Source of the DNA: Melampsora larici-populina 98AG31
Lineage: Eukaryota > Basidiomycota > Pucciniomycetes > Pucciniales > Melampsoraceae
Length of the DNA stretch: 64,000 nt
NCBI RefSeq assembly: GCF_000204055.1
Contig: NW_006768861.1
Location: forward strand, 140,339 to 204,338
Reading direction: 5' to 3'
The position numbers and the translations under genes are program-made. Shown here one piece after another: positions 1-11,985 of the stretch; the stretch's first letter is position 1, and each line of letters begins with the position of its first letter. Under the pieces are notes generated by a model. That model was not told where the DNA came from and did no database searches. It saw only the letters and a program-made list of their open reading frames with translations.

Positions 1-2872
1 CCAGTTTTTTAAAATCATTTAATTTCACAACATCTTGGATAGGGCCCGGGTGAGTTTTGGGAGCATGGGATAATTCGTGGTTTATGAAGATTTTGGTTGG
101 ATGTGACGTTGGTGCTGAGAGACGCTTCAGGAGGAAGTTGTGGTGTCTTTGGTAAGCTATCCATGAGAAAGGTAACATATAGGTGTCGTGATTGATCATT
201 TCTGTTGATGTGCCTTTGAAAGCACCGATTGTTATTCTGTTTGCACTGTTTTGTATCGTTTCTAAAACTTTGTTAGCCTTTTTGTGGGTCTTTTGGGTTA
301 GCCAAACTATACTGCCATAAAGAATTCTTGGGATGAGTACCGCCATTATCAGCTTTTTGATTTCTTTGGTTGCTAGTCCTGAGTAACATTTATTTAGTCT
401 TTGTAGTTGTTGAAGCGTGAAGTCGGCTTTCTTCTTTACATGGTGGAGGTGACTGTTGTATGATAGTTTCGGGTCTAGCCAGAGGCCTAGCCATTTGACT
501 TTGCTCTTTGGGTTAAGCCATATGTTGCCGAATTGGAAAGGGAGGGGATCCTGTTTTCATCTGTTTGAGAAGTGGATGAGCTGGGCCTTCTTTTTATCAA
601 AGATGGCTCCGTGTTTGTTAGCCCAATCAAGAGATTTGTCAGCTTGTGTTTTCAGTTTGGTAATGTTTTCTTCAATTGACTGTGAAGCTACTAAATGAAC
701 AATATCATCTATGAAACCTATTGATAGTTGTGTGGATTCGGGGTTTGGTGTTTCTTTACCTAGTATCTCTGAGTTATAGATGATGTATAGAATGACCGAA
801 AGAGGCGAGCCCTGTGGTAGGCCATTTTCGATGGTGAATGCCTCAGATAAATAATCTTGTATACGCAGATTGGTGGATCTATCAGATAGGAATCCCTTGA
901 TTATTTGAGTCATGTATGGGGGACAGTTGTTCTGGCGTAGGATGTGCAGGAGGCGTTCCCTGTGAACTGATGGATAGGCCAATTTGACGTCGAGGAAGAG
1001 CGCTGAGACTACCTTTTTGATTCTCCATTGGTTCTTGATCCATGAGATGAGGATCGTGAGGGCGTCTTCTGTACTATGCTGTTTTCTTCCGCCCATATGG
1101 TTTGGCGAGATAATTTGATAGCTTTCAGCCCAGTGGGTAAGCCGGTTTGTGACTAATTTTTCAAAGATTTTACCTAAGCAGCTGAGGAGGGCGATGGGTC
1201 TATAGGCGTTGGGATCTGAGTACGAGTCTTTGCCTGCTTTACGAATGATGATCGTGATTGCTGTCCTCCACACATTTGGGAAATGGCCAAGTTCAAAGCA
1301 TGAATTGAATAGTCTACACATTTCTTGTTCAATTGCTGGTAATGCTAGTTTTATCAGTTCGTTTGACACTTTGTCTCCACCTTTAGCTTTTCTGTTTGGC
1401 GTGTTAGTGACGATCTTTTCCAGTTCGGTTGGTTTAAGCAGTGGGAAGGAGCGTGGGACTCTTTGTTGGCGATCCCATAAATCTGTCGGTATGTCAGAGA
1501 GATCGGCTTCGATATGGGCAATTGAGGTACCTTTGAAGAGCAGTTCGGCTTGTTCGTTGATATCCGTGGCTACTGATCCATCCTGCCGTAGGAGCGGAGC
1601 TACTTCACTGGAAGAGTTAGGTTTGGTGTATTTGTAGGCTTTAAAGGTTGAATTACCTGAACTTTCCGCTAAGAAAGTTTTCCAATGATTAGTCTTGGCC
1701 AGGATGATTTGGACTTTGAGGAATTTTTGCCATTCTGCATAGCATTCGTGTGCTTCCGGGAGATTGGACTGGATCATCCACCGTCGAGCTCGGTTTCGAT
1801 TTTTGATTATAGGGTTGAGTTTTTCCTTGTCCCACCAGCTTTTGAATTTACGTAGGTTTGTCTTGACTTTCTTACCTTGGGCTTGAGCTGTTTCTAAGAG
1901 TATGTTGGAAAGTGTGATTGCGCCTTGGTTGATGTCTTCACCAGTCACATAATTTTCTGGGAGGAGATGGAGTTTACCTTGTATTTTTTCGTGGAACAGT
2001 TTCTCGTCTATGTCAGTGTGTTTTATGTTGATGTGATGTTTGATTGGGGGTAGGAAAAACATATCAAGGAATGTGATTACCGGGTAGTGGTCTGAAGACA
2101 CACTATCTGTGATTACTTTACAGCTTGAAATTTTGTTAGTGAGATTCCAGCTTGCCCATACTAGATCAATGGCTGTTGGGGTTGTGCCTGGAGAGAATCG
2201 AGTTGGGATTCCTTTCGGAGGGATGAGTTTGAGGCCTTTGTTACTGAAGATTGTTAATAGCTTTTTTGCTTGTGAGTCGGTGCGCTGATACGTTGGAGGG
2301 TTCCATATTTTATGATGGAGGTTGGAGTCAGTTGTGAGGAGTGTTGGGATGTGTCTGTTGTGGTGGTTGCGTAGCCAGTTTTCTAGCATTGCTAAGCCTC
2401 TTAGGGAGTTTGGCGGGTTGTACCAGGAAATGAGTCTTAGGTTTGGTATTTGGGTTTCCGGGTGTCTGATTTCGATGCTGAGGATGATGTCTGACCGGCT
2501 AGGGAGTATGTTGATTTGTGAGTAGTGTATGAGTTTTGAGATATAGAATACAACTCTGGGTCTTTCTTCCCAACTTGTGGGGTAGTAGTCATATGCTGAG
2601 ATTCTATGCCATGCCTCGTGTGTAGGGAAGGACAGTGATCGTGAGTTGAACCAGGGTTCCTGTAATGCTAGAGCTGTGTATTGAGTTTTTGTGAGCGTCT
2701 CAAGGGTTATTGTTTGTGATTTTTGACAGTTGAAATGGAGGATAGAAAAATTTCTTAAACAGTTTGGGGTATCTGATGATTCTTGGGGATCTTGGGTGTT
2801 TTCATCTTGAAAATCAAAATTCGGGGGTTGGGGTGGAAAGTTGTTCAATGGGTTATTGGACTTATAGCTCAT
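1..2872 (-). pseudogene. LINE ORF2, endonuclease and reverse transcriptase, one in-frame stop
   Basis: Starts at ATG 2870-2872. The first about 240 residues form an endonuclease/exonuclease/phosphatase domain (LQEPW near residue 70, DSNLHHKIW near 180, SSDHYPV near 265). The reverse transcriptase follows: an HSTEDALT segment, LFLDVKLAYPSVHR (motif A), GLPQGSPLS (motif B) and FIDD (motif C, where FADD or YxDD is commoner). A TGA at 557-559 ends the 771-residue ORF, but the same frame stays open to base 1 and encodes further RT thumb-like sequence (KSKVKWLGLWLD). The element is therefore disabled by one stop, consistent with CGA to TGA. Unlike most other stops in this window, the base before this TGA is A. 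Confidence 0.9.
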
Positions 2873-4103
2873 TTTCGTTCTGTGGAGGGGGAGTTAGCTT
2901 GAATGTTGTCTTTCTGAGTGGGCAAAGAAGACTTTTTGGTGAATGATTATACTTAGGAAGGTATCTGTCGATTTTTTCTTGGGTTCTCTGGCTGTCAAAA
3001 CTTACACATCTTGCACACACTTGTTCTGTGTCGTTATTCGCACAGTCTCTAGTATTGTTAGGGTCTCCACAATTGGCGCAATAAGCATCATTATTGCATG
3101 AGGTGTGTGTGTGGTTAAGATCTAGACAGTTAAAGCACATCGTGGGACCCTGAGTGTATTGTTTGCTCTTTAACCTGTTTCCATCAGCATATATACTACC
3201 TTTTTCAATTTTCTGAGCTAGGTTTTTATCGAGGAAGTTGTTAATGATTGTACCGTGGTTTTTCTTTTCGTTGTTTGGGTCTTTGAGCCAACAAGCTGAG
3301 TGGATTGTGTCTCGTGGGATGTCGTTTTGTTGGCTTATTTTGTCCAGGAACGATTTGTCTCCTACTTCGAGGTCAGCTGGGGCAAAATTAAATAGAATCG
3401 GGTATCTAGTTTGGTTAGTCTCAAAATCTTTGTGAGCTAGTTTTGTCCATATATGTTTGTTTTCTAACAGCCAGTTCTTGATTAGTTGGTTTTCCATATT
3501 CATTACTATGTCGCCGGACTTCAGGATAGCTGCTCCTTTAATTTTCACCGGTTTACCATTGATGTTTGCGTTGATTGATTCCAATGCTTTGTTGATCTGG
3601 GTGACAATTTCACCATTTTTCATGTTCTTGAAGGGTTCTTTGTCCGGGCTCTTGTGCATGATTAACGTTGCGGTTTTGAATTTATTGATGTCTGAGTTTT
3701 TAGGTGGTGGTCTGGGTGTCGTTTGGTTTTTCGAGCTGTGTGATGCTTGTGGGTACGGATTGGTCCAAGCGTGGGGTTTGGGGATTAGGCCGGGCGTTGT
3801 AAGTGAGGGGTTTGGTGCCTTGTCTTTAACTTGAGTTTGCGATTGTTTGGTTTTTAGGATGCGAATTTCTTTGCGTAAGTCTTGGATCGTTTTGTTGAGC
3901 TCGTTTATTGTTTCTTCGAATCCTTTCATCATACGGAGCATGATTTGGATTAGACCATCGTTGGGTTGAGGGGTACCGGATGAAAGTGATCTTAGGTCGC
4001 TCATCATTGAATCTTCTTTGCTCAATTGTAGGAAGGTCGGGTTTTTCGGTGGGGGGCGGTCAGGTTCGCCTCCTCCCGTGTCCGGCGGACGTTTTTGGGG
4101 CAT
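2862..4103 (-). CDS. LINE ORF1, gag-like nucleic-acid-binding protein
   Basis: A 413-residue ORF starting at an ATG (4101-4103) and ending in TAA at 2862-2864. The N-terminal third is Pro-rich with a short predicted coiled coil (LNKTIQDLRKEIRILK, about residues 70-90). The C-terminal part has a clean CCHC zinc knuckle (CFNCLDLNHTHTSC, C-x2-C-x4-H-x4-C, about residue 325), followed by a second cluster (CANCGDPNNTRDC) in which the expected His is replaced by Asn, and a third CxxC pair. Such proteins coat LINE RNA in the ribonucleoprotein particle. The ORF has no internal stop. Its stop overlaps the ORF2 start, suggesting coupled or re-initiated translation of ORF2. Confidence 0.85.
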   Translation of the reverse strand: MPQKRPPDTGGGEPDRPPPKNPTFLQLSKEDSMMSDLRSLSSGTPQPNDGLIQIMLRMMKGFEETINELNKTIQDLRKEIRILKTKQSQTQVKDKAPNPSLTTPGLIPKPHAWTNPYPQASHSSKNQTTPRPPPKNSDINKFKTATLIMHKSPDKEPFKNMKNGEIVTQINKALESINANINGKPVKIKGAAILKSGDIVMNMENQLIKNWLLENKHIWTKLAHKDFETNQTRYPILFNFAPADLEVGDKSFLDKISQQNDIPRDTIHSACWLKDPNNEKKNHGTIINNFLDKNLAQKIEKGSIYADGNRLKSKQYTQGPTMCFNCLDLNHTHTSCNNDAYCANCGDPNNTRDCANNDTEQVCARCVSFDSQRTQEKIDRYLPKYNHSPKSLLCPLRKTTFKLTPPPQNENEL

Positions 4104-4799
4104 CAGGGGATGTGGTTGGTTTGGTTTTGGGGATATAAAGGTGAATGATAAATCGATAAGATATGAAGCCTTGAGTGGATGGATTGCTTAGAGCATCTCC
4201 TACACCACGAAGACACTTCTGCGCAGAAGGACATCCAAGCCGTCCAAGATCCGATGCTCAACTCCGGGTCCCCAACTGGGGTATCTTTTGGGCGTCCTTG
4301 AGCGTTGACGTCTTCAGCACACTCCCAGGATGTCCCGATGGCTTTCAGATCTTGGACACTTGAGATTTCCTTAGCTCTCGGCCTGACCTGGACTCCCCTA
4401 TTGAGGCTGTCTGCGGAGTGAAGCCTGGATGACCTCACAGAACCTGAGATCATGACATCTGGTAGATTCCTTCAGGTGTGCGTCAGGTTGTCTGCGACCT
4501 TCAACTTGGCTAGGATGTCCATCTGTGCACTGACCACTCATGAAAGGAAACTTCTGGAAAAAAAAGGGAAAGTCAAAAGAAAGGGAGAAAACGGGGGGAA
4601 CAGGAAGCAACTTCAAAAAACAAATCCACTTTCAATCTCCATCACACCCGGTTCAGACTGACCTTTCTATTTTTCTCATCATCGCTACTTTTGAATCAAA
4701 CACAACTTTCCACCCTCCTTGTTTCAACACTAACACCCCTTCCCCACACTGTCATTCTCAACTCCCCAATCTCATCAATCTTCTTGAATCGATCCCTTC
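4104..4799. other. LINE leader and flanking sequence, no supported gene
   Basis: The part next to ORF1 is probably the LINE 5' leader. ORFs on both strands (for example 4103-4453 minus) are short and have no recognisable motif. From about 4640 the sequence is pyrimidine-rich and looks like the pre-insertion locus into which the 7.2-kb transposon jumped. Confidence 0.4.
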
Positions 4800-4807
4800 C
4801 TCAGAGC
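4800..4807. repeat. Target-site duplication, left (CTCAGAGC)
   Basis: Exact 8-bp direct repeat of 12004-12011, abutting the terminal inverted repeat of the 7.2-kb transposon. Removing the element and one copy would rejoin the pre-insertion sequence. Confidence 0.93.
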
Positions 4808-4825
4808 AGGACCCAGGAATGCTCC
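4808..4825 (+). repeat. Terminal inverted repeat, left
   Basis: AGGACCCAGGAATGCTCC; identical to the reverse complement of 11986-12003. Confidence 0.95.
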
Positions 4826-4831
4826 AGCAAA

Positions 4832-4919
4832 GGTATGTGACGAAATTTCTGACCTTGGAGGACCTCAACTCCGGTCGAAAAAAAAAGGTCCTGATTCTGA
4901 CCTGTTTTCGTCACATACC
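4832..4919. repeat. Subterminal repeats, left end
   Basis: Two copies in opposite orientation of a motif pairing TCTGACC with CGTCACA, at 4832-4854 and 4895-4919. The same motif recurs at the right end at 11911-11934 and 11956-11979, with a weaker copy at about 11867-11890. Arrays of short motifs near the ends are the usual transposase-binding sites of hAT-type and P-type elements; binding here is inference. Confidence 0.7.
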
Positions 4920-7076
4920 TCACCCGAAAAAGGTTTTTTGGCCCCGGCCCCGAAACCGGGAATATGGCCCCGTTTCCCGCGCAAACACAGGGCCAGGTGA
5001 GTACCCAGCCATGTTTTGGCTGTCACCCGACTCTCAGAAGCACGTGGTAAGAGTTTTCATTGCACAAAAACATCCCTCATGATTTGTATGGAACATAAAA
5101 AATAAAGAATGTGAGTAGATAATGAATGTGATTTGATGATGAATGTAACTCGATAACTTGATCAGAAAGTAATAGACCAAAAAACCGAAAAGACAAATTA
5201 TTCATCTCCTTCATGGACGCTTGACTTCAATCTTTGTCGTTCTTGATTGTACTTTTGAATAAGTTGAGAGATATCTATATCTCGAAGCATTTCCCGGATA
5301 ACCGCAGGGATTGAATAACAACCCTCTGTAACTAACGCAAAGTTTGAGCCATCGGAAGGCCTAAAGACATACAGGATATCTGAGGCATCCAGGAGAGCAT
5401 AAGTCCAGCTGTTTCTGACCCCCTCTTGAGTAGACATTGCCACCGGGTAAGCTGGATTATAATGCAATACTTGTACACCAACATGTGACAACTTTCGTCT
5501 TGACGTCGCGCTTGTCACGAACACGTGTTTTCCGGCCACATGCTCGTATACCACTATTGTACGCGCAAGATGGAGTGTCTGAACCCAAAATAAACAAATG
5601 AAAAACCAGCGATTGGTCACATTTTATAAGAAAACATTAAACATACATTTTTTTTGATGGATATGATGAATTTACCTGGCTCGATTGGGTTTTCAACCCC
5701 AATGGAGCCTCCATCAAGTAATTGTTGCATGTCCAAAGTGCGATCCATGCTTGTGTTCGTGGTAATCCCTGCAAGATTAATCTTTACATACATACTCCAT
5801 CGGTGTCGACGAGCGGCTCCAGCTGGAGTTCCAGAGAATGTCTTCATGAAGACGGCTATGGCCTTCGAGCAAGCACTGGGTTTCATGCTACCGTTGTTGG
5901 TAGTTGAATTGAGATCCTGCTTTGAGTGATCAACGCCGGTAAGCATTTGGTCGTTGCCTTTATTCTTAGCACCTTGACTATCGTGCCGTTTTCGTATCTC
6001 CAGTATGTTCTTTTCGTGAAGTTTGTTGCCGTCAATGAGGCTCAGCAAAGCTTCATCGCCAATTGCTGAAGTAGGTCCATTTGAATTGTGAGGCTCGTCT
6101 ATTGGTCAAGATATTAGCATATTAGCATGTTATTGATTAAATAACATGCTAGAATAAGTAGTACGTACCACTACTGTTGAGAAGGTTTGATATCGACATT
6201 GCCGCATTTTAATCACTTTGTCATCAAGATTCTCCGGCACTTGATCAAGCATAACATTTAGAAGGTTCTGCTCCTTTGTCAACCTGGCTGCTGCTTTGAA
6301 AGCCACGTCCTCGGGAAATTCGCCACGTTCAAAGTCATAGTTAATTTCATAGTCCTTCGCCGCACTAGTTGAAATATCTAAAATGTAAAGACAGTAATCA
6401 GCTCACAAATCGAGATGAAGATCTAATCCTTCATATCACATACCTGGAAACTGTTCTTGACTTTGGTCGACAGTTGAGCTAATAATTCCTTCTATATCAA
6501 CATCCAAATTGTTGAGCTCGACTCCAACCATACCGCAAAAATCAGCCAAACTGAGAGCACGTTTCTTAGCAATTTTTAGATCTTCTGTTATATCTTCATT
6601 TGAGGGAAAGTCACGAAGGTGATCAAGATTATCTGCATTTTCTTCATGTAAATCAATTTGATACCCCGCATGCAGGTGTTCCGAAGGTGGCATTTTCATT
6701 CGGCCACTCATGATGCTCTTGACAACCGCAATAATCTTCGGCATCATGAGACGAGCATCAAGAACACTAAAATTAGGTGAAATTACTCTCATCCATCCGA
6801 AGATATGCTCGCAAGCTTCGGTGCCATGTTTCCAGGGACAAAATGGGAAATCGGCATAATATTCTCAATGGGAGATGATCAACGCCAACAGGGATTTGGC
6901 AAGGGTTGAGAAGATCTTGAAGCTTGCGTGAGAAATGCCGTTGAGATGGAAACTCATCAAACCATCTGTCTCGGTCTGACGTTGGAGAAGGTGTTCCTTC
7001 CACATCCGTAGGAAGAAGCCCGCCGTCCATACGGACCGAATTCGTTCTCGATGACCGATGTAGAACTTAAAGCTCA

Positions 7077-8813
7077 ACAAGAGCTTTACAGAGCTTAAAG
7101 AGGGATAATCTACTAATAAAGTGTCTAGTAGAAGTTGCCTAAGACTGCCTCTTTGAAAGAACCAACACGGGGTTTTGCTGAATTCTTTGGGATAAGGCAC
7201 CAGAGAAATATGTCTCAATACTTAATTCAAGTATTATTCCCGTGAGTTTTAGAAATAAAGAAATCTCAACACTATTGTAGTGTTATTCCAATTTGAACAC
7301 AACAAAACACAATTTTAATTACTAGCAAGCAACAATCAGTTTGATTGTTATTCCAAATGAAGACTTGTAGTCTTATCACACGTAAAGAAATCTCTCCTTT
7401 GATGTAAAGGGGCTATTTAGTGAACTTAGTACTGGTAAAGTAATTTAATAATGATTAAAAACACTCTAACAAAAGTATAAGATGAGTAAAAAGGGGAACA
7501 AAGGCCCGTAAAATCCTTAACAATAGTATATAACCCTCCAACAACCTTCAACAATGGTCAACAACCTCCAAAAGCCCTCAAAAAACCGTCAAAATCAACA
7601 GAGTATCCTCCAATGTAATCATATGATGTCATAAAGATTATTGTTTGTAATGATTCAAGGCGTGAATTTGATCAATTGATGTAAATAAATGATGAACAGA
7701 TCTTCTTATGATGAATACAGGTGATTTTTTCCTAATATTCATAGCTGAAATCCATTTTTGGAATTACAAAGTTTTTGTAAAGTTGTTCAATTTTGGATTA
7801 CTATAGCTCATTTGATAGCCCTCGTGATTCTGATCATTTATCACCCCTATATCACCTATTTCTGATGTGTGATGAATAAGTTATTGAGTTGTAAAGATTG
7901 CAAAAATAAAGTTTTGTCATGTAAATGTCACATGTAACCTCCAAATTCGAAATTCACTCCAGTTTCTTTGTTGCCTTATAACTTTTTCACTACTCCTCCG
8001 CTACTAATGATTTAAAGATTGTACATTATGAAACCAATGATTCCGCGTCGAATGGACTATCACACACCCAATTCTGACAAGTTTCACCACATGTAATTAA
8101 CTGAAAACTCCCATTTTTGATGAATTTTGACTATTTTCACGTCTAATAATGATTTTCCTTCTATCAAAAGATCATTCCACAGCGCTCCAATCAATCACAC
8201 AGCATTAAAATCCTTCTGAAAAACTCTTGGCGCAATCAATCCATCAATGACATCACTACACAGGACTTAATACCATAGTACCTTTCTTCAAAATTTCCCT
8301 TTTCTTGAATAACTTCACACCTCCCTTATGAATCCTCATGATTAAAGTTGCTGATGACTAATGCGATCCTTCTCTTTCACAATAAAACCTTCCTGAACCA
8401 ATATCTCTTCTAATAATAAGCTAAAAACCATTTTCCAAACTTTCATACCCATATTTTCAAATTTTTCTTCAACTTTCTTAATATTCTTCTTATTCTTTCA
8501 TTCTTTTCATAACAGTTTCCATTCATAAAGATCCAAACTAAATGTTCTTCTTCCTCCAATCTCCTCTTACTAATTCTCCTAATATGATTTTCACTCTTTT
8601 ACTATTTTTATTGATCTTTTCGAATTTTTCTTTACTCTTAAATGTTCTTATCAATTGCTTATGTAAATATATGATTTGAAAGATAATGAAATGAAGATTA
8701 TAAATCAACTTTGATAGCCTTGATTACTAATAACTCCAATAATAATAGTGCCTTTGACCAAAAACTCGAATTTTCACATAATTTTTTAAATTTTTTGCTT
8801 AAGTAGAGCTCTT
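7077..8813. mobile_element. Nested 1.7-kb AT-rich insertion in the transposase gene
   Basis: Flanked by 5-bp direct copies of GCTCA (7072-7076 and 8814-8818). Its ends are imperfect inverted repeats (ACAAGAGCTTTAC at the left, AAGAGCTCTAC read inward from the right). It has no coding potential and is strongly AT-rich, so it is probably a non-autonomous element. The strongest evidence is that deleting it with one GCTCA copy makes the transposase frame continuous. Class is unknown: a 5-bp duplication fits several superfamilies, and the ends are not TG...CA as a solo LTR would be. Confidence 0.75.
7217..7374. repeat. Series of four perfect short hairpins
   Basis: Perfect stems with 3-5 base loops: 7217-7235 (AATACTT/AAGTATT), 7268-7284 (AACACTA/TAGTGTT), 7331-7349 (AACAATCA/TGATTGTT) and 7360-7374 (AAGACT/AGTCTT). 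The first three are each followed at once by ATTCC. Stem sequences differ, so the structure rather than the sequence is conserved. They lie near the left end of the nested insertion; function unknown. Confidence 0.7.
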
Positions 8814-11800
8814 GCTCACCACACCGATGGCTTTGTTCAACCAAGCATCACAAAGTTCGCCGATAATAAACAAGTATACTGTTAGACCAACACATTCCGG
8901 TTTCGATAGTGTAGTAGCGACAGTTTGAGAGCAGAAAGTTCGTAGAGCTCGTCCGTCATCTTGTTTATCACAATCAAAAACATCTTTTGTAAGAAGTGGG
9001 CTGTTTGAGGATTGTAAAACCTGAGAGAGATCTTGAAGAGAGACGACATATTTTCCTATAGTTATCAGACGAGACCCGGACAGCAATTGATTTGCTCCAG
9101 TCTTCCTAGCATGCTTAGGATCCTGTAAGGTCACAACTGGGCGGGGTGGAATACCAAAAAGAGGTACTTTGATATGGACATCGAGATTGGTGTTTAAATA
9201 AGATAGAAATTGAGTTGCCATTTGATTGAATTGGGCCTGTGCAGCCAGTTCAGATGCGGCGCCGTCGGCGCCAATCGATAAGACGTTGATTCCCGCAGCC
9301 GAACTCATCTGAATGACGTTGTTGTGGAGTTCGGCAATTTGTTCAGCTCCTTCGTCTGAAGGACTTGCTAACAGAGCAACCACTAATGTTGGGATATTCG
9401 GAAGAGGAACTTGGATAGTGTAAGCTCGAATCTAATGGTCAAGAACATATTTTATGTTAGTGTACACACAAAATAGAGTTTAAAATGAACAACTCACTTT
9501 GGAACATAGTAACTTTTCCTTCTTGATTTTTTCGAGCAAGTCTTGAAGTTCCTTGGGGTTATTGAATGGTATATCGCCACCTTGAGCTCCTACAATAAAA
9601 CCCCGATGATGGCGCAGAGTTTGCACACAAACTGTCTGATCTGAGCCGACAGCAACAGGTCCAGAGTATCCAAGTTCGGAGAGTATAGCACCTGCTCGAT
9701 TGAAATTGGCCTGAGTCATCCCATCATATATTTCGGTCTTACTTCGGGCCCGATCCAGCCGCTGACATCGTAGTGTCTTCCCAACAAAGTTCTTCGTAAC
9801 CAGCTTCAGAGCACTCTTGCTCATGGCACCGAGAGTTGTGAGGCAGTCATAGAGATGAGCATCAATACGCATCCCTTGGAGTGTCTTTCCGGCCTCCTCG
9901 CGTTCAGCTCTAACAGCACAACCCATTATCAAACCTCTAACTACTTCGCGGTTCTTGAAAAGGCCTCTTCTGGCATCGATTGCCAGACGTTCAAGAAAAT
10001 CACCAAAGTCGCCGTTGGTTGAAGATGCGAGAGATTGGTGAAGAGTTTTAAGAGACTTGTGCTTCTTCACAAGTTGATAGTACTTATCAATAACTACGAG
10101 ATATTCAGGTGTGAATTTAATGTCGTCTCCTGTGGCATACTTGTGCTTGAGAGCTCTAATCAAACTTCGGCAGTTTTTAATTTCCAGGCATGGTTTGCAA
10201 GGTCGTACAGGATCTCTTCGAGAGCGTTGAAAAACCTCCAAGCAGGTTTTTGAGTGAATGGTGTTGCGTTCACCAGTGCGCTTGACAACCCAAGTGCATC
10301 GTGACTCGAGTGTTGCAATCAGTTGAGATTTTTGTGATGCAGTGAGATCTGCCTCGGTAACGATATTGCCAAAGAGTTCCCTACGAACCTCGTGGCGGAG
10401 AAGACCTCGAAAGATAGAATAGGTGCTTTCCAGAAAGTGTGAAATCGTACAAGTAGCTCGTGGTCTAATCCAGGTTTCATTGGTAAGACCCGGACATACG
10501 GTGTCCACTAGATTTCTATTGACGGGTTGGAGAGCCGGGTCTGATTTGAAGAAAGAGGTCAACATTTGGTTGCCTCGTAGTCCAGATGTAGCATCCTTAC
10601 ACACCCCTGAGTAATATAAATCTCATCAGTAATGGTTTAAATACACCTGAGGAGTAAGAGGATATTGGACATACCACTGCTCCAGTGCGCCTGAGCTCCT
10701 TCAACTTGGCCTCGGCGAAGTGTAACTGGAGCAGCACCGCAGTGACAGCTGAGAAGCTTGCCTTTCGATGTCTTCTGAACCTTACAACGTATGCAAGGGT
10801 TGTTTGGTTCCGATAGAGGACATAGAGAAACAACATCTCGTTGTTTCTCTATCTTGGGTTTTTTTGATTTGGTACTAACTGTTTTACTATCCTTATTACT
10901 TTTGGCTAACTCGACTTCCTCGTCATCGGAAGAGATGATGATCGCATCATTCGAGGTTTGGGCTGGTTGGATTCGCTTTGGAGCAGGTGGCTCAGTAACT
11001 ACATCAACGTCGGTGTCAGGGTTCAAATCATTTCGGTGCTTGACTCCATTCGAGTTAGAGGGGGTTGTCGCAGATGGAGCGAGTTGGGATTCACTTTGAA
11101 TAGGTCCTCCAAGTGCTAGCAGATAGACATAAGTATTTGAGTAGACTTCGAAAGATAACAGTGAAAGAATGTGGATAAAGCTGGAGAAAGCTTACACTTG
11201 ACTTTCTCAACAATCCCCTCGAATTTGAGCTTCACCAACAGGTCCGATTGTGAGTCATACTTTCCTTTTTTATTGACTCTTTTGTTCTTTTCTTCTGCGG
11301 AATCCCAGGAGGGATGTTCGCGTCCCTTGTTAACCCATTCAATAGCCAAAGCCACACCATTGGGTCCTTTTAGGATATTTCTGATGCCCGTATCAGACCC
11401 AAACAGGTTGTCCAGTGTTTTGTTGATAGTCATCCAGATTCCTTCTTCCGCATCCGCTGCGGGTAAAGATGGCGAGTGAGAACAGCTTTTGTAAATCTCG
11501 TCTGTGTGTGTAGCTGTGGAGATCAGTGGGCATTCTTCCACAAGGCGCAAGGCCTCTTTCATTACATCGTTGAGTAAAGGCATGATCACAGTTTATTTGA
11601 TTGAACGGTGAAACGGTGATAGGGCGATGTAGGGCGATGTTGTGGTATGTTGTGGTAGTTGTAGTTTAGCGGTGATTGCGGTGATTGCGGTGTTTGAACT
11701 TTAATCAGCAGTGGTAGTCCTGGGGATGAACAAACTTTTTTTACTTTGGGTGTTAGCGGTGTTTCCCGCACTTTCCCACCCATGACAGCAAAAAGACAAC

Positions 11801-11985
11801 AAAATTTCGAAAATTTAGGCAAAAATGGCCTTCACAATGACAAAATTTAGTCAAAATCCAACCCAGATTTTGACGTTTTACGTCACAAAGCTTATGCCAA
11901 AAACCTCAGATTCTGACCATTTTCGTCACAAACCTAGGTAAAATACAAGGCCAAATTCTGACCTTTCTCGTCACAAACCCCAGTA

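Larger units (their letters stand above)
1..4103 (-). mobile_element. LINE (non-LTR retrotransposon), 3' end outside window
   Basis: Two minus-strand ORFs in the order expected of a LINE: a zinc-knuckle ORF1 and an endonuclease/reverse transcriptase ORF2. They overlap by 11 bases (the ORF2 ATG sits in the last codons of ORF1), so ORF2 is read one frame away. The ORF2 frame is still open at base 1, so the 3' end, tail and target duplication lie outside the window. The 5' end was not located; it may extend through 4104-4640. Layout resembles fungal Tad1-type or I/Jockey-type LINEs, but the clade is an inference. Confidence 0.88.
5198..11583 (-). pseudogene. Transposase-like gene of the 7.2-kb element, split and with a stop
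   Basis: The ATG is at 11581-11583 and the gene has several GT-AG introns. Coding blocks, 5' to 3': 11583 to about 11200; about 11098-10670 (acidic motif IIISSDDEEVE and a Cys-rich CIRCK...CHCG patch); about 10609-9498 (IRPRATCTISHF, CKPCLEIKNC); 9431-8814 (GSDQT, GADG, LQDPKHARKT); 7076 to about 6440 (GTEACEHIFGWMR); then 6380-6180, about 6110-5650 and about 5580-5198. The spaced Asp residues in SDQT, GADG and DPKH, followed by an EHIFG block, resemble an RNase H-fold DDE/D catalytic core. Two lesions: a 1737-bp insertion at 7077-8813, and an in-frame TGA at 6865-6867 just before the EHIFG block. Collapsing the insertion at its 5-bp duplication restores the frame (GVVSFKFYIG). Exact splice sites in the 3' half are approximate. 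Confidence 0.72.

Noticed and set aside
4191..4220. GAGCATCTCC start resembling a Harbinger MITE end
   Set aside because: No complementary right end was found nearby, and the sequence lies in the probable LINE leader.
7077..8813. Solo LTR interpretation of the 1.7-kb insertion
   Set aside because: The 5-bp duplication fits, but the ends are not TG...CA and show weak inverted repeats instead.
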